DNA from: Amycolatopsis japonica | GTDB taxonomy: Bacteria; Actinomycetota; Actinomycetes; Mycobacteriales; Pseudonocardiaceae | DNA: 64,000 bases | Direction: 5' to 3' | Assembly (NCBI RefSeq): GCF_000732925.1 | Contig: NZ_CP008953.1 | Span: 7,805,001-7,869,000 of the forward strand | Part shown: in pieces, positions 40,277 through 49,209 of the stretch | How positions within the stretch are numbered: the stretch's first letter is position 1 | Layout of the letters: each line of letters begins with the position of its first letter | Translations under genes and position numbers: made by a program | Notes under the pieces: model-generated | Told to the model about the DNA's origin: nothing | Databases searched by the model: none | What the model saw: only the letters and a program-made list of their open reading frames with translations

Positions 40277-41512
40277 ATGACCACCTGCCGACTCTGCGGC
40301 TCGGCCCATCTCGCCAGTGTCGTCGACCTCGGGGCGACGCCGCCGTGCGAACGATTCCTGACCGCGGAACAGCTGCAGGAACCGGAGCCGACCTACCCCC
40401 TGCACCTGCGGGTCTGCACGGAATGCTGGCTGGCCCAGATCCCGCCGCTGATCACCCCGGAAGAGACTTTCACCGAATACGCGTACTTCTCGTCGTATTC
40501 CGCCTCTTGGGTCGACCACGCCAAAACGTTCGTCGACGGCGCCGTCGAGCGGCTGGGGCTCGACGAGTCCTCGTTCGTCGTCGAGGTCGCCAGCAACGAC
40601 GGTTATCTCCTCAAACACGTTGTGGCGCAGCAGATCCGTTGTCTGGGCGTGGAACCTTCGGTGAACGTGGGCCAAGCCGCGCGTGACGCCGGGGTGCCGA
40701 CGAAGACCGCCTTCCTCGGTCCCGAAACCGGACGTGACGTCCGCGAGGAGCACGGTCCCGCCGACCTCGTCGTGGCGAACAACGTTTACGCGCACATTCC
40801 GGACATCATCGGTTTCACGCACGGGCTCCGCGCCCTGGTCGCCGATGACGGCTGGGTCAGCATCGAGGTCCAGCACCTGCTGACGCTGATCCAGGAGAAC
40901 CAGTACGACACGATCTACCACGAGCACTTCCAGTACTACACGGTGGAATCCGCGCGCCGGGCCCTCGCGCGCGGCGGATTGTCCGTTGTGGACGTCGAAC
41001 TCCTGCCCACCCACGGCGGTTCGATCCGGTTGTGGGCGCGCCCGGACGCCGTCGCCGGTGAGCCGAGCGAGCGGATGATGCAGGTCCTCGACGCCGAAAA
41101 AGCGGCCGGACTGCACGAAATGTCCGGCTACACCGAATTCTCCGAGCGGGTCACCAAGGTCCGGCTCGAGCTGAACAAGTTCCTCACCGACGCCGCGCTC
41201 GAAGGCAAGACCGTCGTCGGTTACGGCGCCCCGGGCAAGGGCAACACGCTGCTGAACCACTGCGGCATCCGCCCGGACGTCCTGCGGTACACCGTCGACC
41301 GCAACCCGTACAAGCACGGCCGGTTCACCCCCGGCACCCGGATCCCGATCCTGCCGCCGGAACGCATCGAAGCGGACCGGCCCGATTACGTGCTCGTCCT
41401 TCCGTGGAACCTCCGGAAGGAACTGACCGCCCAATTGTCCTTTGTGGACGAATGGGGCGGGAAACTGGTCTTCCCCATCCCGCACCTGGAAATCGTCGAG
41501 GTGAAGTCGTGA
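40277..41512 (+). CDS. Sugar C-methyltransferase (NovU/TylCIII-like)
   Basis: 411 residues, preceded by AAGGAG. N-terminal zinc-binding Methyltransf_13 domain: CRLCGSAHLASVVDLGATPP and, later, CTECWLAQI. The SAM-binding core includes VVEVASNDGYLLKHV and LVVANNVYAHIPD. The C-terminal Methyltransf_14 domain contains VGYGAPGKGNTLLNHC. Such enzymes add a methyl group to C-3 or C-5 of nucleotide-bound keto sugars. It opens the plus operon and overlaps the next gene by four bases. Confidence 0.9.
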   Translation: MTTCRLCGSAHLASVVDLGATPPCERFLTAEQLQEPEPTYPLHLRVCTECWLAQIPPLITPEETFTEYAYFSSYSASWVDHAKTFVDGAVERLGLDESSFVVEVASNDGYLLKHVVAQQIRCLGVEPSVNVGQAARDAGVPTKTAFLGPETGRDVREEHGPADLVVANNVYAHIPDIIGFTHGLRALVADDGWVSIEVQHLLTLIQENQYDTIYHEHFQYYTVESARRALARGGLSVVDVELLPTHGGSIRLWARPDAVAGEPSERMMQVLDAEKAAGLHEMSGYTEFSERVTKVRLELNKFLTDAALEGKTVVGYGAPGKGNTLLNHCGIRPDVLRYTVDRNPYKHGRFTPGTRIPILPPERIEADRPDYVLVLPWNLRKELTAQLSFVDEWGGKLVFPIPHLEIVEVKS

Positions 41513-42300
41513 AGGTAGTCCTCTTCTGCGGCGGCTACGGCATGCGGATGCGCAACGGTGACGCGTCCGACGTGCCCAAGCCGATGGCCATGGTCGGCCC
41601 CAGACCCCTGATCTGGCACGTGATGCGGTACTACGCGCATTTCGGGCACACCGAGTTCATCCTCTGTCTCGGCTACGGCGCGCACCACATCAAGGAGTTC
41701 TTCCTCAACTACCAGGAGACCACCTCCAACGATTTCGTCCTGCGCCGCGGCAAGGCCGAACTGCTGTCGACCGACATCGCGGACTGGTCGATCACCTTCG
41801 TGCAGACCGGTCTCGAATCGGCCATCGGCGAACGGCTGCGCCGGGTGCGCCCGTATCTCGAGGGCGACGAGATGTTCCTCGCCAACTACGCCGACGTCCT
41901 CACCGACGCCCCGTTGCCGGAGATGATCGAGCGGTTCACGGAATCCGACGCCGGCGCGTCGATGATGGTCGTGCCGCCGCAGTCGTCGTTCCACTGCGTC
42001 GAAATGGGTGAGGACGGCCGCATCGGCGCGCTGACCCCGGTCAGCGAGATGCCGCTGTGGGAGAACGGCGGGTACTTCGTGCTGCGCCAGGAGGTCTTCG
42101 ACCACATCCCCGAGGGCGGCGACCTGGTGGCCGACGGCTGCGGCGAGCTCGCCAAACAGGGCAAGCTGCTCGCGTACCCGTATCGCGGGTTCTGGAAGCC
42201 GACCGACACCGTCAAGGAGCGCGTCCAGCTCGACGACGCGTACGCGCACGGAGACCGTCCGTGGGCACGCTGGGAACGCGAAGCGGCGAGCACGGCGTGA
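41509..42300 (+). CDS. rfbF: Glucose-1-phosphate cytidylyltransferase-like sugar nucleotidyltransferase
   Basis: 263 residues from the GTG at 41509. Nucleotidyltransferase motif near the N-terminus is VVLFCGGYGMRMRN, followed by SDVPKPMAMVGPRPLIWHVM, which is the RfbF-type PKPM block. Later markers are GYGAHHIKEFFLNYQ and GFWKPTDTVKERVQLDD. By family it makes CDP-glucose or a related activated sugar. The gene overlaps both neighbours by four bases. The activated sugar would feed the methyltransferase and SDR in the same operon. Confidence 0.88.
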   Translation: MKVVLFCGGYGMRMRNGDASDVPKPMAMVGPRPLIWHVMRYYAHFGHTEFILCLGYGAHHIKEFFLNYQETTSNDFVLRRGKAELLSTDIADWSITFVQTGLESAIGERLRRVRPYLEGDEMFLANYADVLTDAPLPEMIERFTESDAGASMMVVPPQSSFHCVEMGEDGRIGALTPVSEMPLWENGGYFVLRQEVFDHIPEGGDLVADGCGELAKQGKLLAYPYRGFWKPTDTVKERVQLDDAYAHGDRPWARWEREAASTA

Positions 42301-42950
42301 TCGAGCTCGGCACCGGCGGCGTCCAGCGGATCGTCGCGCTCGGCGCGCACTGTGACGACATCGCCATCGGGGCGGGCGGCACGCTGCTGACGATCTGCGC
42401 CGCCAATCCGGGTGTCCGGGTGGACGCCCTCGTCCTTTCCGGCGGCGGCACCGAACGGGAGACCGAGGAACGCGCGGCGCTCGCGGCCTTCTGTCCGGGC
42501 GCCGACGTCGAGGTCACCGTGCTCAAACTGCCCGACGGCCGGCTTCCCGCGCATTGGGAGGAGGCCAAGAACGGGCTGGAGGAGATGCGTCGCCGCACCG
42601 ATCCGGACCTCGTCCTCTCCCCGCGCACGGCGGACGCGCACCAGGACCACCGCGGCCTGGCGAAGCTGGTGCCGACGGTGTTCCGCACCCATCTCCAGCT
42701 GGAGTACGAGATCGTGAAATGGGACGGCGACCTCGGCAAACCCACCGCGTACGTCCCGCTTCCCGCCGAGCGCGCCGAAGAGAAGGTCCGTCTGCTCCAG
42801 GAGCATTACGCCTCCCAGCGGCACCGGCCCTGGTACGACCGGGAAGCCTTCCTCGGCCTCGCCCGCATTCGCGGCATCGAATGCGGGCAGCGCTATGCCG
42901 AGGCCTTCGACCTCAAGAAACTGACGCTCGACCTCACTCCGAAAGGCTGA
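42297..42950 (+). CDS. PIG-L family deacetylase
   Basis: 217 residues from the GTG at 42297. The zinc-binding AHxDD motif is ALGAHCDDIAIGAGGT (Cys replaces the usual Pro), and the second zinc ligand is in DAHQDHRGL. The family removes N-acetyl groups from GlcNAc-type sugars. In this operon it probably deacetylates a nucleotide sugar or lipid-linked sugar. The stop is 5 bp before the SDR gene start and it overlaps rfbF by four bases. Confidence 0.9.
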   Translation: MIELGTGGVQRIVALGAHCDDIAIGAGGTLLTICAANPGVRVDALVLSGGGTERETEERAALAAFCPGADVEVTVLKLPDGRLPAHWEEAKNGLEEMRRRTDPDLVLSPRTADAHQDHRGLAKLVPTVFRTHLQLEYEIVKWDGDLGKPTAYVPLPAERAEEKVRLLQEHYASQRHRPWYDREAFLGLARIRGIECGQRYAEAFDLKKLTLDLTPKG

Positions 42951-42955
42951 AAGCC

Positions 42956-43978
42956 ATGCGTGTGCTGCTGACCGGGCACAAGGGTTACCTGGGCACGGTG
43001 ATGGCCCCGGTGCTGGCCGCCGAAGGCCACGAGGTGATCGGCCTCGACTCCGGTCTCTACGACACCTGCGTCCTGGGCCCGAAGCCCGAAGATCCCGAAG
43101 GCTTCGAGGTCGACCTTCGTGACGTCACGGCCGAGCACGTGGCCGGTGTGGACGCGGTGATCCACCTGGGCGCGCTGTCCAACGACCCGCTCGGCTCGCT
43201 GGCGCCGGAGCTGACCTACGACATCAACCACCACGCTTCGGTCAAGCTCGCGAAGCTGGCGAAGGACGCCGGGGTCAAGCGGTACCTGTACGCCTCGACG
43301 TGCTCCGTGTACGGCGCTTCGGGCGGCGACGGCCTGGTCGACGAGGACGCGCCGCTGCGCCCGGTGACGCCGTACGCCGAGTCGAAGGTGCGGGTGGAGG
43401 ACGACGTCCAGGAGCTCGCCGACGACGACTTCAGCCCGGTGTACATGCGCAACGCCACCGCGTTCGGGTTCTCGCCCCGGCTGCGCGGCGACATCGTGCT
43501 CAACAACCTGACCGCGCACGCGCATCTCTCCGGCGAGGTGCTGGTGCTCTCCGACGGCACGCCGTGGCGGCCGCTGGTGCACGCCAAGGACATCGCGCGT
43601 GCCTTCGCCGCGGCCCTGGTCGCGCCGAAGGAAGCCGTGCACGGCAAGGCGTTCAACATCGGCACCGAACGCAACAACGTGACCGTCGCCGAGATCGCCG
43701 AAGAGGTCGTCGAGGCCGTTCCCGGCTCGACGCTGCGGATCACCGGCGAGGCTGGCGCGGACCCGCGTTCGTACCGGGTCGACTTCTCCCGGTTCCGCGC
43801 GGCGATCCCCGGCTTCGACTGCGACTGGTCGGTCAAGGACGGCGCGCTCGAACTGATCGAGGCCTACAAGACCCACGGCCTCACCGAACACGGCTTCCAG
43901 CGCCTGTTCACCCGGCTCGCGCGGCTGCAGGACCGCACCGCCGCCGGCGAACTCGACGACACCTTGCGGCGTCGCTGA
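42956..43978 (+). CDS. NAD-dependent epimerase/dehydratase (SDR) of nucleotide sugars
   Basis: 340 residues. Rossmann GHKGYLG at the N-terminus (RVLLTGHKGYLGTVM), the STCSVYG block and the catalytic YAESK at about residues 140-144 are all present. C-terminal substrate-binding blocks include GKAFNIGTERNNVTV. It could be an epimerase, 4,6-dehydratase or reductase. Its TGA overlaps the next ATG by one base. Confidence 0.88.
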   Translation: MRVLLTGHKGYLGTVMAPVLAAEGHEVIGLDSGLYDTCVLGPKPEDPEGFEVDLRDVTAEHVAGVDAVIHLGALSNDPLGSLAPELTYDINHHASVKLAKLAKDAGVKRYLYASTCSVYGASGGDGLVDEDAPLRPVTPYAESKVRVEDDVQELADDDFSPVYMRNATAFGFSPRLRGDIVLNNLTAHAHLSGEVLVLSDGTPWRPLVHAKDIARAFAAALVAPKEAVHGKAFNIGTERNNVTVAEIAEEVVEAVPGSTLRITGEAGADPRSYRVDFSRFRAAIPGFDCDWSVKDGALELIEAYKTHGLTEHGFQRLFTRLARLQDRTAAGELDDTLRRR

Positions 43979-45252
43979 TGTCGCACGGGGACCTGGAGAC
44001 GAGCGCCGACCTGCGAAGGCTGGTCGAGCGCCTGTATCCGCTGTGCCGCAGCATCACCGGCGACGGCGTCCGCCGCACGCTGGAGATCGTCGGCGAGCAC
44101 GTCCCGCTGGAGGTCCACGAGGTCCCCACCGGCACCCAGGTACTGGACTGGACGGTGCCGCAGGAATGGAACATCCGCGACGCGTACATCAAGGACGCCT
44201 CCGGCCGCCGCGTGGTCGACTTCCAGGAGTCGAACCTGCACGTCGTCGGCTACAGCGTCCCCGTGTCGCGGAAGATGCCGCTCAGCGAGCTGCGCGAACA
44301 CCTGCACACCCTGCCCGACCAGCCGTCCTGGGTGCCGTACCGGACCAGTTACTACGCGCCGACGTGGGGTTTCTGCCTGGCGCAGGAGACGCTCGACGCG
44401 ATGCCGGACGGCGAGTACGAGGTCCGCATCGACTCCACGCTGGCCGACGGGAGCCTCACCTACGCCGAACACGTCGTGCCGGGCGAGGTCACCGACGAGG
44501 TGATCATCTCCTGCCACACCTGCCATCCGTCGCTGGCGAACGACAACGTCGCCGGGATCGCGATCGCCGCCGCGTTCGCGCGGACGCTGGAGAAGCCGCA
44601 CTACACGTACCGGTTCCTGTTCATGCCCGGCACGATCGGCGCCATCACCTGGCTCGCGCGCAACAACGACCGCGTCGGCCGGATCAAGGCCGGGCTCGTG
44701 CTGGCGTGCGCCGGCGACCCGGGATCGTTGACCTACAAGCGAAGCCGCCGGGGCGACGCCGAAATCGACCGCGTGCTCGCGTACGTCCTCGCCGATCGCG
44801 CGCACAAGATCGTGGACTTCTCGCCGTACGGCTACGACGAGCGCCAGTTCTGCTCCCCCGGCTTCAACCTCGGCGTCGGCTCGCTGACGAGGACGCCGTA
44901 CGCGGGCTATCCCGAGTACCACACTTCGGCCGACAACCTCGATTTCGTCTCGACGGAGGCCATGGAGGAAACCCTTCAGACCTTGAAGGACACCTTCGCC
45001 GTCCTCGACCGCAACCGCAGCTACGTCAACCTCAGTCCCTTCGGCGAGCCGCAACTCGGCAAGCGCGGGCTGTACGACTCGCTCGGCGGGCGAAGCGACG
45101 CCAAACAAGCCCAGATGGCGATGCTCTGGGTGCTCAACCTCTCGGATGGCGAGCACAGCCTGCTCGACGTCGCCGAGCGGTCCGGGCTGCCGTTCGATTC
45201 CGTCGCCGCCGCCGCCGAGGCGCTGCACGACGCCGGATTGCTCAAGGACTAG
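43978..45252 (+). CDS. DUF4910/DUF2172 aminopeptidase-like protein
   Basis: 424 residues. An M28-like fold: SCHTCHPSLANDNVAGIAIA (about residues 178-197) holds the metal-binding His and Asp positions of a zinc aminopeptidase, EYHTSADNLDFVSTEAME is the late His block. An N-terminal inserted domain (VPQEWNIRDAYIKDASGRRV) is the DUF2172/DUF4910 pattern, and the last 80 residues look like a winged helix. Members co-occur with nucleotidyltransferase/PIG-L/SDR cassettes in surface-sugar clusters; the substrate is unknown. Confidence 0.82.
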   Translation: MSHGDLETSADLRRLVERLYPLCRSITGDGVRRTLEIVGEHVPLEVHEVPTGTQVLDWTVPQEWNIRDAYIKDASGRRVVDFQESNLHVVGYSVPVSRKMPLSELREHLHTLPDQPSWVPYRTSYYAPTWGFCLAQETLDAMPDGEYEVRIDSTLADGSLTYAEHVVPGEVTDEVIISCHTCHPSLANDNVAGIAIAAAFARTLEKPHYTYRFLFMPGTIGAITWLARNNDRVGRIKAGLVLACAGDPGSLTYKRSRRGDAEIDRVLAYVLADRAHKIVDFSPYGYDERQFCSPGFNLGVGSLTRTPYAGYPEYHTSADNLDFVSTEAMEETLQTLKDTFAVLDRNRSYVNLSPFGEPQLGKRGLYDSLGGRSDAKQAQMAMLWVLNLSDGEHSLLDVAERSGLPFDSVAAAAEALHDAGLLKD

Positions 45253-45254
45253 AG

Positions 45255-46529
45255 ATGCGATCACTTCTGCGTTCCCAAGCCGTCCGGGCCATGGCCGGAC
45301 GGCTCAGCTGGGGCCTCGGCGACCAGGCCGTTTCCAGTATCACCAACTTCGTGGTCGGGCTGTTCGTGGCGCGCTCGCTCGGCACGTTCGCCTTCGGCAT
45401 GTTCAGCCTCGCTTGGGTCAGCTACGGCGTGGTGCTCAACCTTTCGCGCGGGCTGACGACGGATCCGCTCATGGTGCGGTTCTCCGGGGTGTCCACGGAA
45501 TCCTGGCGAACCGCGACCGCCAAGGCGACCGGGACGGCGCTCTCCGCGGGGGTCGCCGCCGGAGCCGTCAGTGTGGTCGCCGGTCTCGTGGTGGGTGGCC
45601 CCATCGGCGGCGCGTTCGTCGCGCTCGGCTTCGTGATCCCGACGTTGCTGCTGCAGGACGCCTGGCGGTTCACCTTCTTCGCCGCGGGACACGGGAAGAA
45701 GGCGTTCGTCAACGACGTCGTCTGGGGTATCGCGCTGATCCCGGCGCTGTTCATCGCGCACCGGTGGTTCGACACGGTCGTCGCGTTCATCCTGGCGTGG
45801 GGCATTTCCGGGGCGGTCGCCGCCGGGTACGGCTGCCTGCAGGCCGGGGTCCGGCCCGCTCCGCGCGGCACGCTCGACTGGCTCAAGCACCACCGTGACC
45901 TCGGCACCCGCTACCTGATCGAGAACGTCAGCAACAGCGGCTCGACCCAGCTCCGGATGTACGGGCTCGGCGCGATCGCCGGGCTCGCGAGCGTCGGCGC
46001 GGTCCGCGGCGCCGAACTGCTGCTCGGACCGTTCTTCGCCCTTCTGATGGGACTTTCCCTGGTCACGGTGGCGGAAGGCGCGCGGGTGCTCCAGCGGGCC
46101 CCGCATCGCCTCCGCCACTTCTGCGCCGTACTCGGCGCCGGCCAGGCGGCCGCGGCCCTGCTCTGGGGTCTCGCCTTGCTTCTGGTACCCCACGACGCCG
46201 GCCGGTTCGTCCTCGGCGACGTGTGGGATCCCGCCTCCGAACTGATCCTCCCGGTGACCATCGGTATCGCCGCGGCGGGATTCAACACCGGGGCGGCCGC
46301 CGGATTGCGTGCGCTCGGCGCTGCGAAAAGGAGCCTTCGCGCCCAGCTGATCAACTCGGCCGGCTACGTCGGTTTCGGGCTCATAGGCGCCTTCTTGGCC
46401 GGGGCGTCCGGGTCCGCTTGGGGGGTCGCCTTGGCGATCACCAGCGGGTCCGCGGTGTGGTGGCTGCAACTCCACTCCGCTCTCAAAGAGCATCTGACTT
46501 CGGAGAAGGAAGAAATGAGGACGTCATGA
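45255..46529 (+). CDS. Polysaccharide flippase (Wzx-like)
   Basis: 424 residues, about 12 hydrophobic helices. The N-terminus WGLGDQAVSSITNFVVGLFV and ARSLGTFAFGMFSLAWVSYG is typical of PST/MATE-like oligosaccharide transporters. It would carry a lipid-linked glycan unit across the cytoplasmic membrane. It starts two bases after the DUF4910 stop and overlaps the GT2 gene by four bases. Confidence 0.88.
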   Translation: MRSLLRSQAVRAMAGRLSWGLGDQAVSSITNFVVGLFVARSLGTFAFGMFSLAWVSYGVVLNLSRGLTTDPLMVRFSGVSTESWRTATAKATGTALSAGVAAGAVSVVAGLVVGGPIGGAFVALGFVIPTLLLQDAWRFTFFAAGHGKKAFVNDVVWGIALIPALFIAHRWFDTVVAFILAWGISGAVAAGYGCLQAGVRPAPRGTLDWLKHHRDLGTRYLIENVSNSGSTQLRMYGLGAIAGLASVGAVRGAELLLGPFFALLMGLSLVTVAEGARVLQRAPHRLRHFCAVLGAGQAAAALLWGLALLLVPHDAGRFVLGDVWDPASELILPVTIGIAAAGFNTGAAAGLRALGAAKRSLRAQLINSAGYVGFGLIGAFLAGASGSAWGVALAITSGSAVWWLQLHSALKEHLTSEKEEMRTS

Positions 46530-47476
46530 GCACCGCTCCTCGGCTGAGCATCGGGCTCCCGGTCTACAACGGCGAGGATTACCTCGCCGAATCGCTGGAC
46601 GCACTCCTCGGCCAAAGCTACGAGAACTTCGAGCTGATCATCTCGGACAACGCGTCCCTTGACCGCACCGAAGAGATCAGCCGCGAGTACGCGAAGCTGG
46701 ACTCCCGTGTCCGGTACGTCCGCCAGCCGGTGAACATCGGCTGCGCGCCCAACCACAACTACTGCGTCGACGTCGCCCGCGGCGAGCTGTTCAAATGGGC
46801 GTCCGACGACGACCTGTACGCGCGCGACCTGCTGGAACGCTGTATCGAGGCGCTGGACGAGCATCCCGAGTTCGTCCTTTCGCACTCGTGGACGGCGATG
46901 ATCGACGAGAAGGCCGTCGTCACGCAGGCACTGGAATACCCGCTCAACACGGTCTCGCCGCACGCCGCGGAACGCTTCCGCAGCACCCTGTTCGCGCCCG
47001 GCGGGGACGACGACGGCGCGGTCATCCGCACCGAGGTGCTGCGCCGTGTCGCGCCGCTGGACAGCTACCACCACGCCGACCGCACGATCATCTCGGAACT
47101 GGCCCTGCACGGCCCGTTCCACCAGGTGCCCGACTGGCTGTACTTCCGGCGCGACCACCCCGGCCGCTCCGAACACGAGCACCCGACCGTGCGCAGGCGC
47201 GCCACCAACCTCGACCCGAAACGGGCCGACAAGCTGCGGCACCCGATGGTCCGGCTGCTCGGCGAATACGTCCTCGGCTACGTCAAGGCGATCCGCAACG
47301 CGCCGATCTCCGGCGCCCAGAAGCGGGAATGCTTCCGTTACCTGCGGCAATGGATGCTGAACCGGGCGGGGAACCCGGCCATGGGGCGGATGCCCGTCCA
47401 GGCCGAGGCCGAAGTGGGCCCCCGTGAAGTGTCCGTGGCCTCGGTCGTCGCCGGCCAGGAGGGACGAGTCCCTTGA
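46526..47476 (+). CDS. Family 2 glycosyltransferase
   Basis: 316 residues. GT-A fold: LSIGLPVYNGEDYLAESLDA, SYENFELIISDNASLDRTEE, NIGCAPNHNYCVDVARGELF and the metal-binding ASDDDLYARD. It transfers a sugar from a nucleotide donor to the growing glycan on the cytoplasmic side. Overlaps both neighbours by four bases. A 150-residue C-terminal extension has no recognised domain. Confidence 0.9.
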   Translation: MSTAPRLSIGLPVYNGEDYLAESLDALLGQSYENFELIISDNASLDRTEEISREYAKLDSRVRYVRQPVNIGCAPNHNYCVDVARGELFKWASDDDLYARDLLERCIEALDEHPEFVLSHSWTAMIDEKAVVTQALEYPLNTVSPHAAERFRSTLFAPGGDDDGAVIRTEVLRRVAPLDSYHHADRTIISELALHGPFHQVPDWLYFRRDHPGRSEHEHPTVRRRATNLDPKRADKLRHPMVRLLGEYVLGYVKAIRNAPISGAQKRECFRYLRQWMLNRAGNPAMGRMPVQAEAEVGPREVSVASVVAGQEGRVP

Positions 47477-48660
47477 CCCCGCCCGTGAGAATCGGGCTGT
47501 TCGGGCTCCTCGGATCAGGGAACCTCGGCAACGACGGTTCCTTCGAGGCGGTTCTCGGGTATTTGCGCACGGAGCATCCGGGCGCCGCGCTCAGCGTGAT
47601 GTGCGGCGGTCCGGACGTCGTCGCGTCGCGCTACGGACTCGAAACGACCGCGTTGAACTGGTACGAGGGCGAGTACCGAACGGCATCGGGCCCCTTGTCC
47701 ATCGTCATGAAGGGCTTAGGGAAACTCGTCGACGTCTTCCGCACGGCGGCCTGGGTACGACGGCAGGACGCGGTGATCGTGCCGGGGATGGGTGTCCTCG
47801 AATCCACCCTTCCCTTGCGTCCCTGGGGATTCCCGTACGCCCTGCTGCTGCTTTCGGTGTCCGGCCGCCTGGTCGGGACCAAGGTGGCGCTGGTGAGCGT
47901 CGGTGCCAGCGTGAGCACGCACCGGGCCACCCGGTCCGTGATCGGCTGGGCCGCGCGGCTCGCGGCGTTCCGGTCCTATCGGGACGAACCGTCACGCGAC
48001 GCGATGCGCACGATGGGCGTCGACGTCGTGAACGACCGCGTCTACCCCGACCTCGCCTTCGCGTTGCCCGCGCCTTCGGAACCGGTGCTGCCCCGGTCCG
48101 TCGGGGTCGGGGTGATGGCGTACCACGGCGGGAACGACGACCGGCACCGCGCCACCGAGATCTATGAGTCCTATGTGGACAAGATGACCCGGTTCGTCGC
48201 CGGACTGGTCGCCGACGGCCGCCCGGTGCGGTTGTTCATCGGCGACCGGGCCGACACCCAGGTCGTCGAGGAGATCATGCGGGAACTGGAATCCCCGCTG
48301 ATCGCCGCCGCCGAAACGTCCACTTTGGACGGAGTGATGCGGGCGATGTCGGCGGTCGAGACCGTCGTCGCCACCCGATACCACAACGTCCTGTGCGCAC
48401 TGAAGCTGGCGAAACCGACGTTGTCCATCGGGTACGCCCGCAAGAACGAGGTCCTCATGACCACGCTGGGACTCGGTGAGTTCTGCCAGTCCGCCAAGGA
48501 GATCGACTTCGACGCGCTGGTGCGCCAGTTCGCCGAGCTCGAGTCCAGGGCGGGCGAACTGACCGAGATCGTCGCGAAACGAAGCGCGGAGCAGGCGCGG
48601 CTGCTGGACGAACAGTTCGCCGCGCTGTCGGCCGCCTTCCTGCCGATGGGAGTCCGATGA
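47473..48660 (+). CDS. Polysaccharide pyruvyl transferase
   Basis: 395 residues from a TTG at 47473 that overlaps the GT2 stop (TTGA) and has GGAGGG nine bases upstream; a GTG four codons further in is too far from that site. The pyruvyl transferase pattern is RIGLFGLLGSGNLGNDGSFE at the N-terminus and ATRYHNVLCALKLAKPTLSI late. It adds ketal-linked pyruvate from PEP to a sugar, giving a negative charge to the glycan. It overlaps the RmlC-like gene by four bases. Confidence 0.87.
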   Translation: MTPPVRIGLFGLLGSGNLGNDGSFEAVLGYLRTEHPGAALSVMCGGPDVVASRYGLETTALNWYEGEYRTASGPLSIVMKGLGKLVDVFRTAAWVRRQDAVIVPGMGVLESTLPLRPWGFPYALLLLSVSGRLVGTKVALVSVGASVSTHRATRSVIGWAARLAAFRSYRDEPSRDAMRTMGVDVVNDRVYPDLAFALPAPSEPVLPRSVGVGVMAYHGGNDDRHRATEIYESYVDKMTRFVAGLVADGRPVRLFIGDRADTQVVEEIMRELESPLIAAAETSTLDGVMRAMSAVETVVATRYHNVLCALKLAKPTLSIGYARKNEVLMTTLGLGEFCQSAKEIDFDALVRQFAELESRAGELTEIVAKRSAEQARLLDEQFAALSAAFLPMGVR

Positions 48661-49205
48661 AGGTTGTCCCGGTGCCCACGATCGCGGGCGCGTACCTGTT
48701 CGAACCGACCCCGCACGCCGACGAACGCGGCTTCTTCAGCCGCACCTTCGACGCCGACGTCGTCCGGTCGGCCGGGATCGACCCGAACGGGTTCCTCCAG
48801 GACAGTGTTTCCCGCTCCCGCAAGGGAGTGCTGCGCGGGATGCACCTCCGTTCGGGGCTCGGTGAGGCGAAGCTGGTCCGTTGCTCGTGGGGCGCCGTCT
48901 TCGACGTCGTCGTCGACCTGAGGCCGGATTCGCCGACGTACCTCGGCAAGGAGACGTTCGAACTCTCCGGGGAGACGCAGGTTTCGCTGTACATCCCGGC
49001 CTGGTGCGCGCACGGGTTCCAGGCGCTCACCGAGTACGCCGACGTCTCCTACCGGATCGACCGCGCGCACGACCCGGCCGAGGACGTCGCGATCGCGCAC
49101 GACGACCCGGAACTGGCGATCCCGTGGCCGCTTCCGGTGGCGCTCATGTCGGAGCGGGACCGGCGCGCGCTCCCGCTTTCCGCGGTACTACAGAACACGA
49201 GGTGA
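48657..49205 (+). CDS. RmlC-like dTDP-sugar 3,5-epimerase family protein
   Basis: 182 residues. RmlC cupin pattern: RKGVLRGMHLRSG with catalytic His, AKLVRCSWGAVFDVVVDLR, IPAWCAHGFQALTE. In RmlC a Tyr-Tyr pair follows the YK..D block; here that block reads YRIDRAHDPAED, so the catalytic Tyr is replaced by His. Either it is a 3-epimerase of limited scope or a diverged member. Overlaps the pyruvyl transferase gene and precedes the aminotransferase by 4 bp. Confidence 0.85.
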   Translation: MKVVPVPTIAGAYLFEPTPHADERGFFSRTFDADVVRSAGIDPNGFLQDSVSRSRKGVLRGMHLRSGLGEAKLVRCSWGAVFDVVVDLRPDSPTYLGKETFELSGETQVSLYIPAWCAHGFQALTEYADVSYRIDRAHDPAEDVAIAHDDPELAIPWPLPVALMSERDRRALPLSAVLQNTR

Positions 49206-49209
49206 GAGC

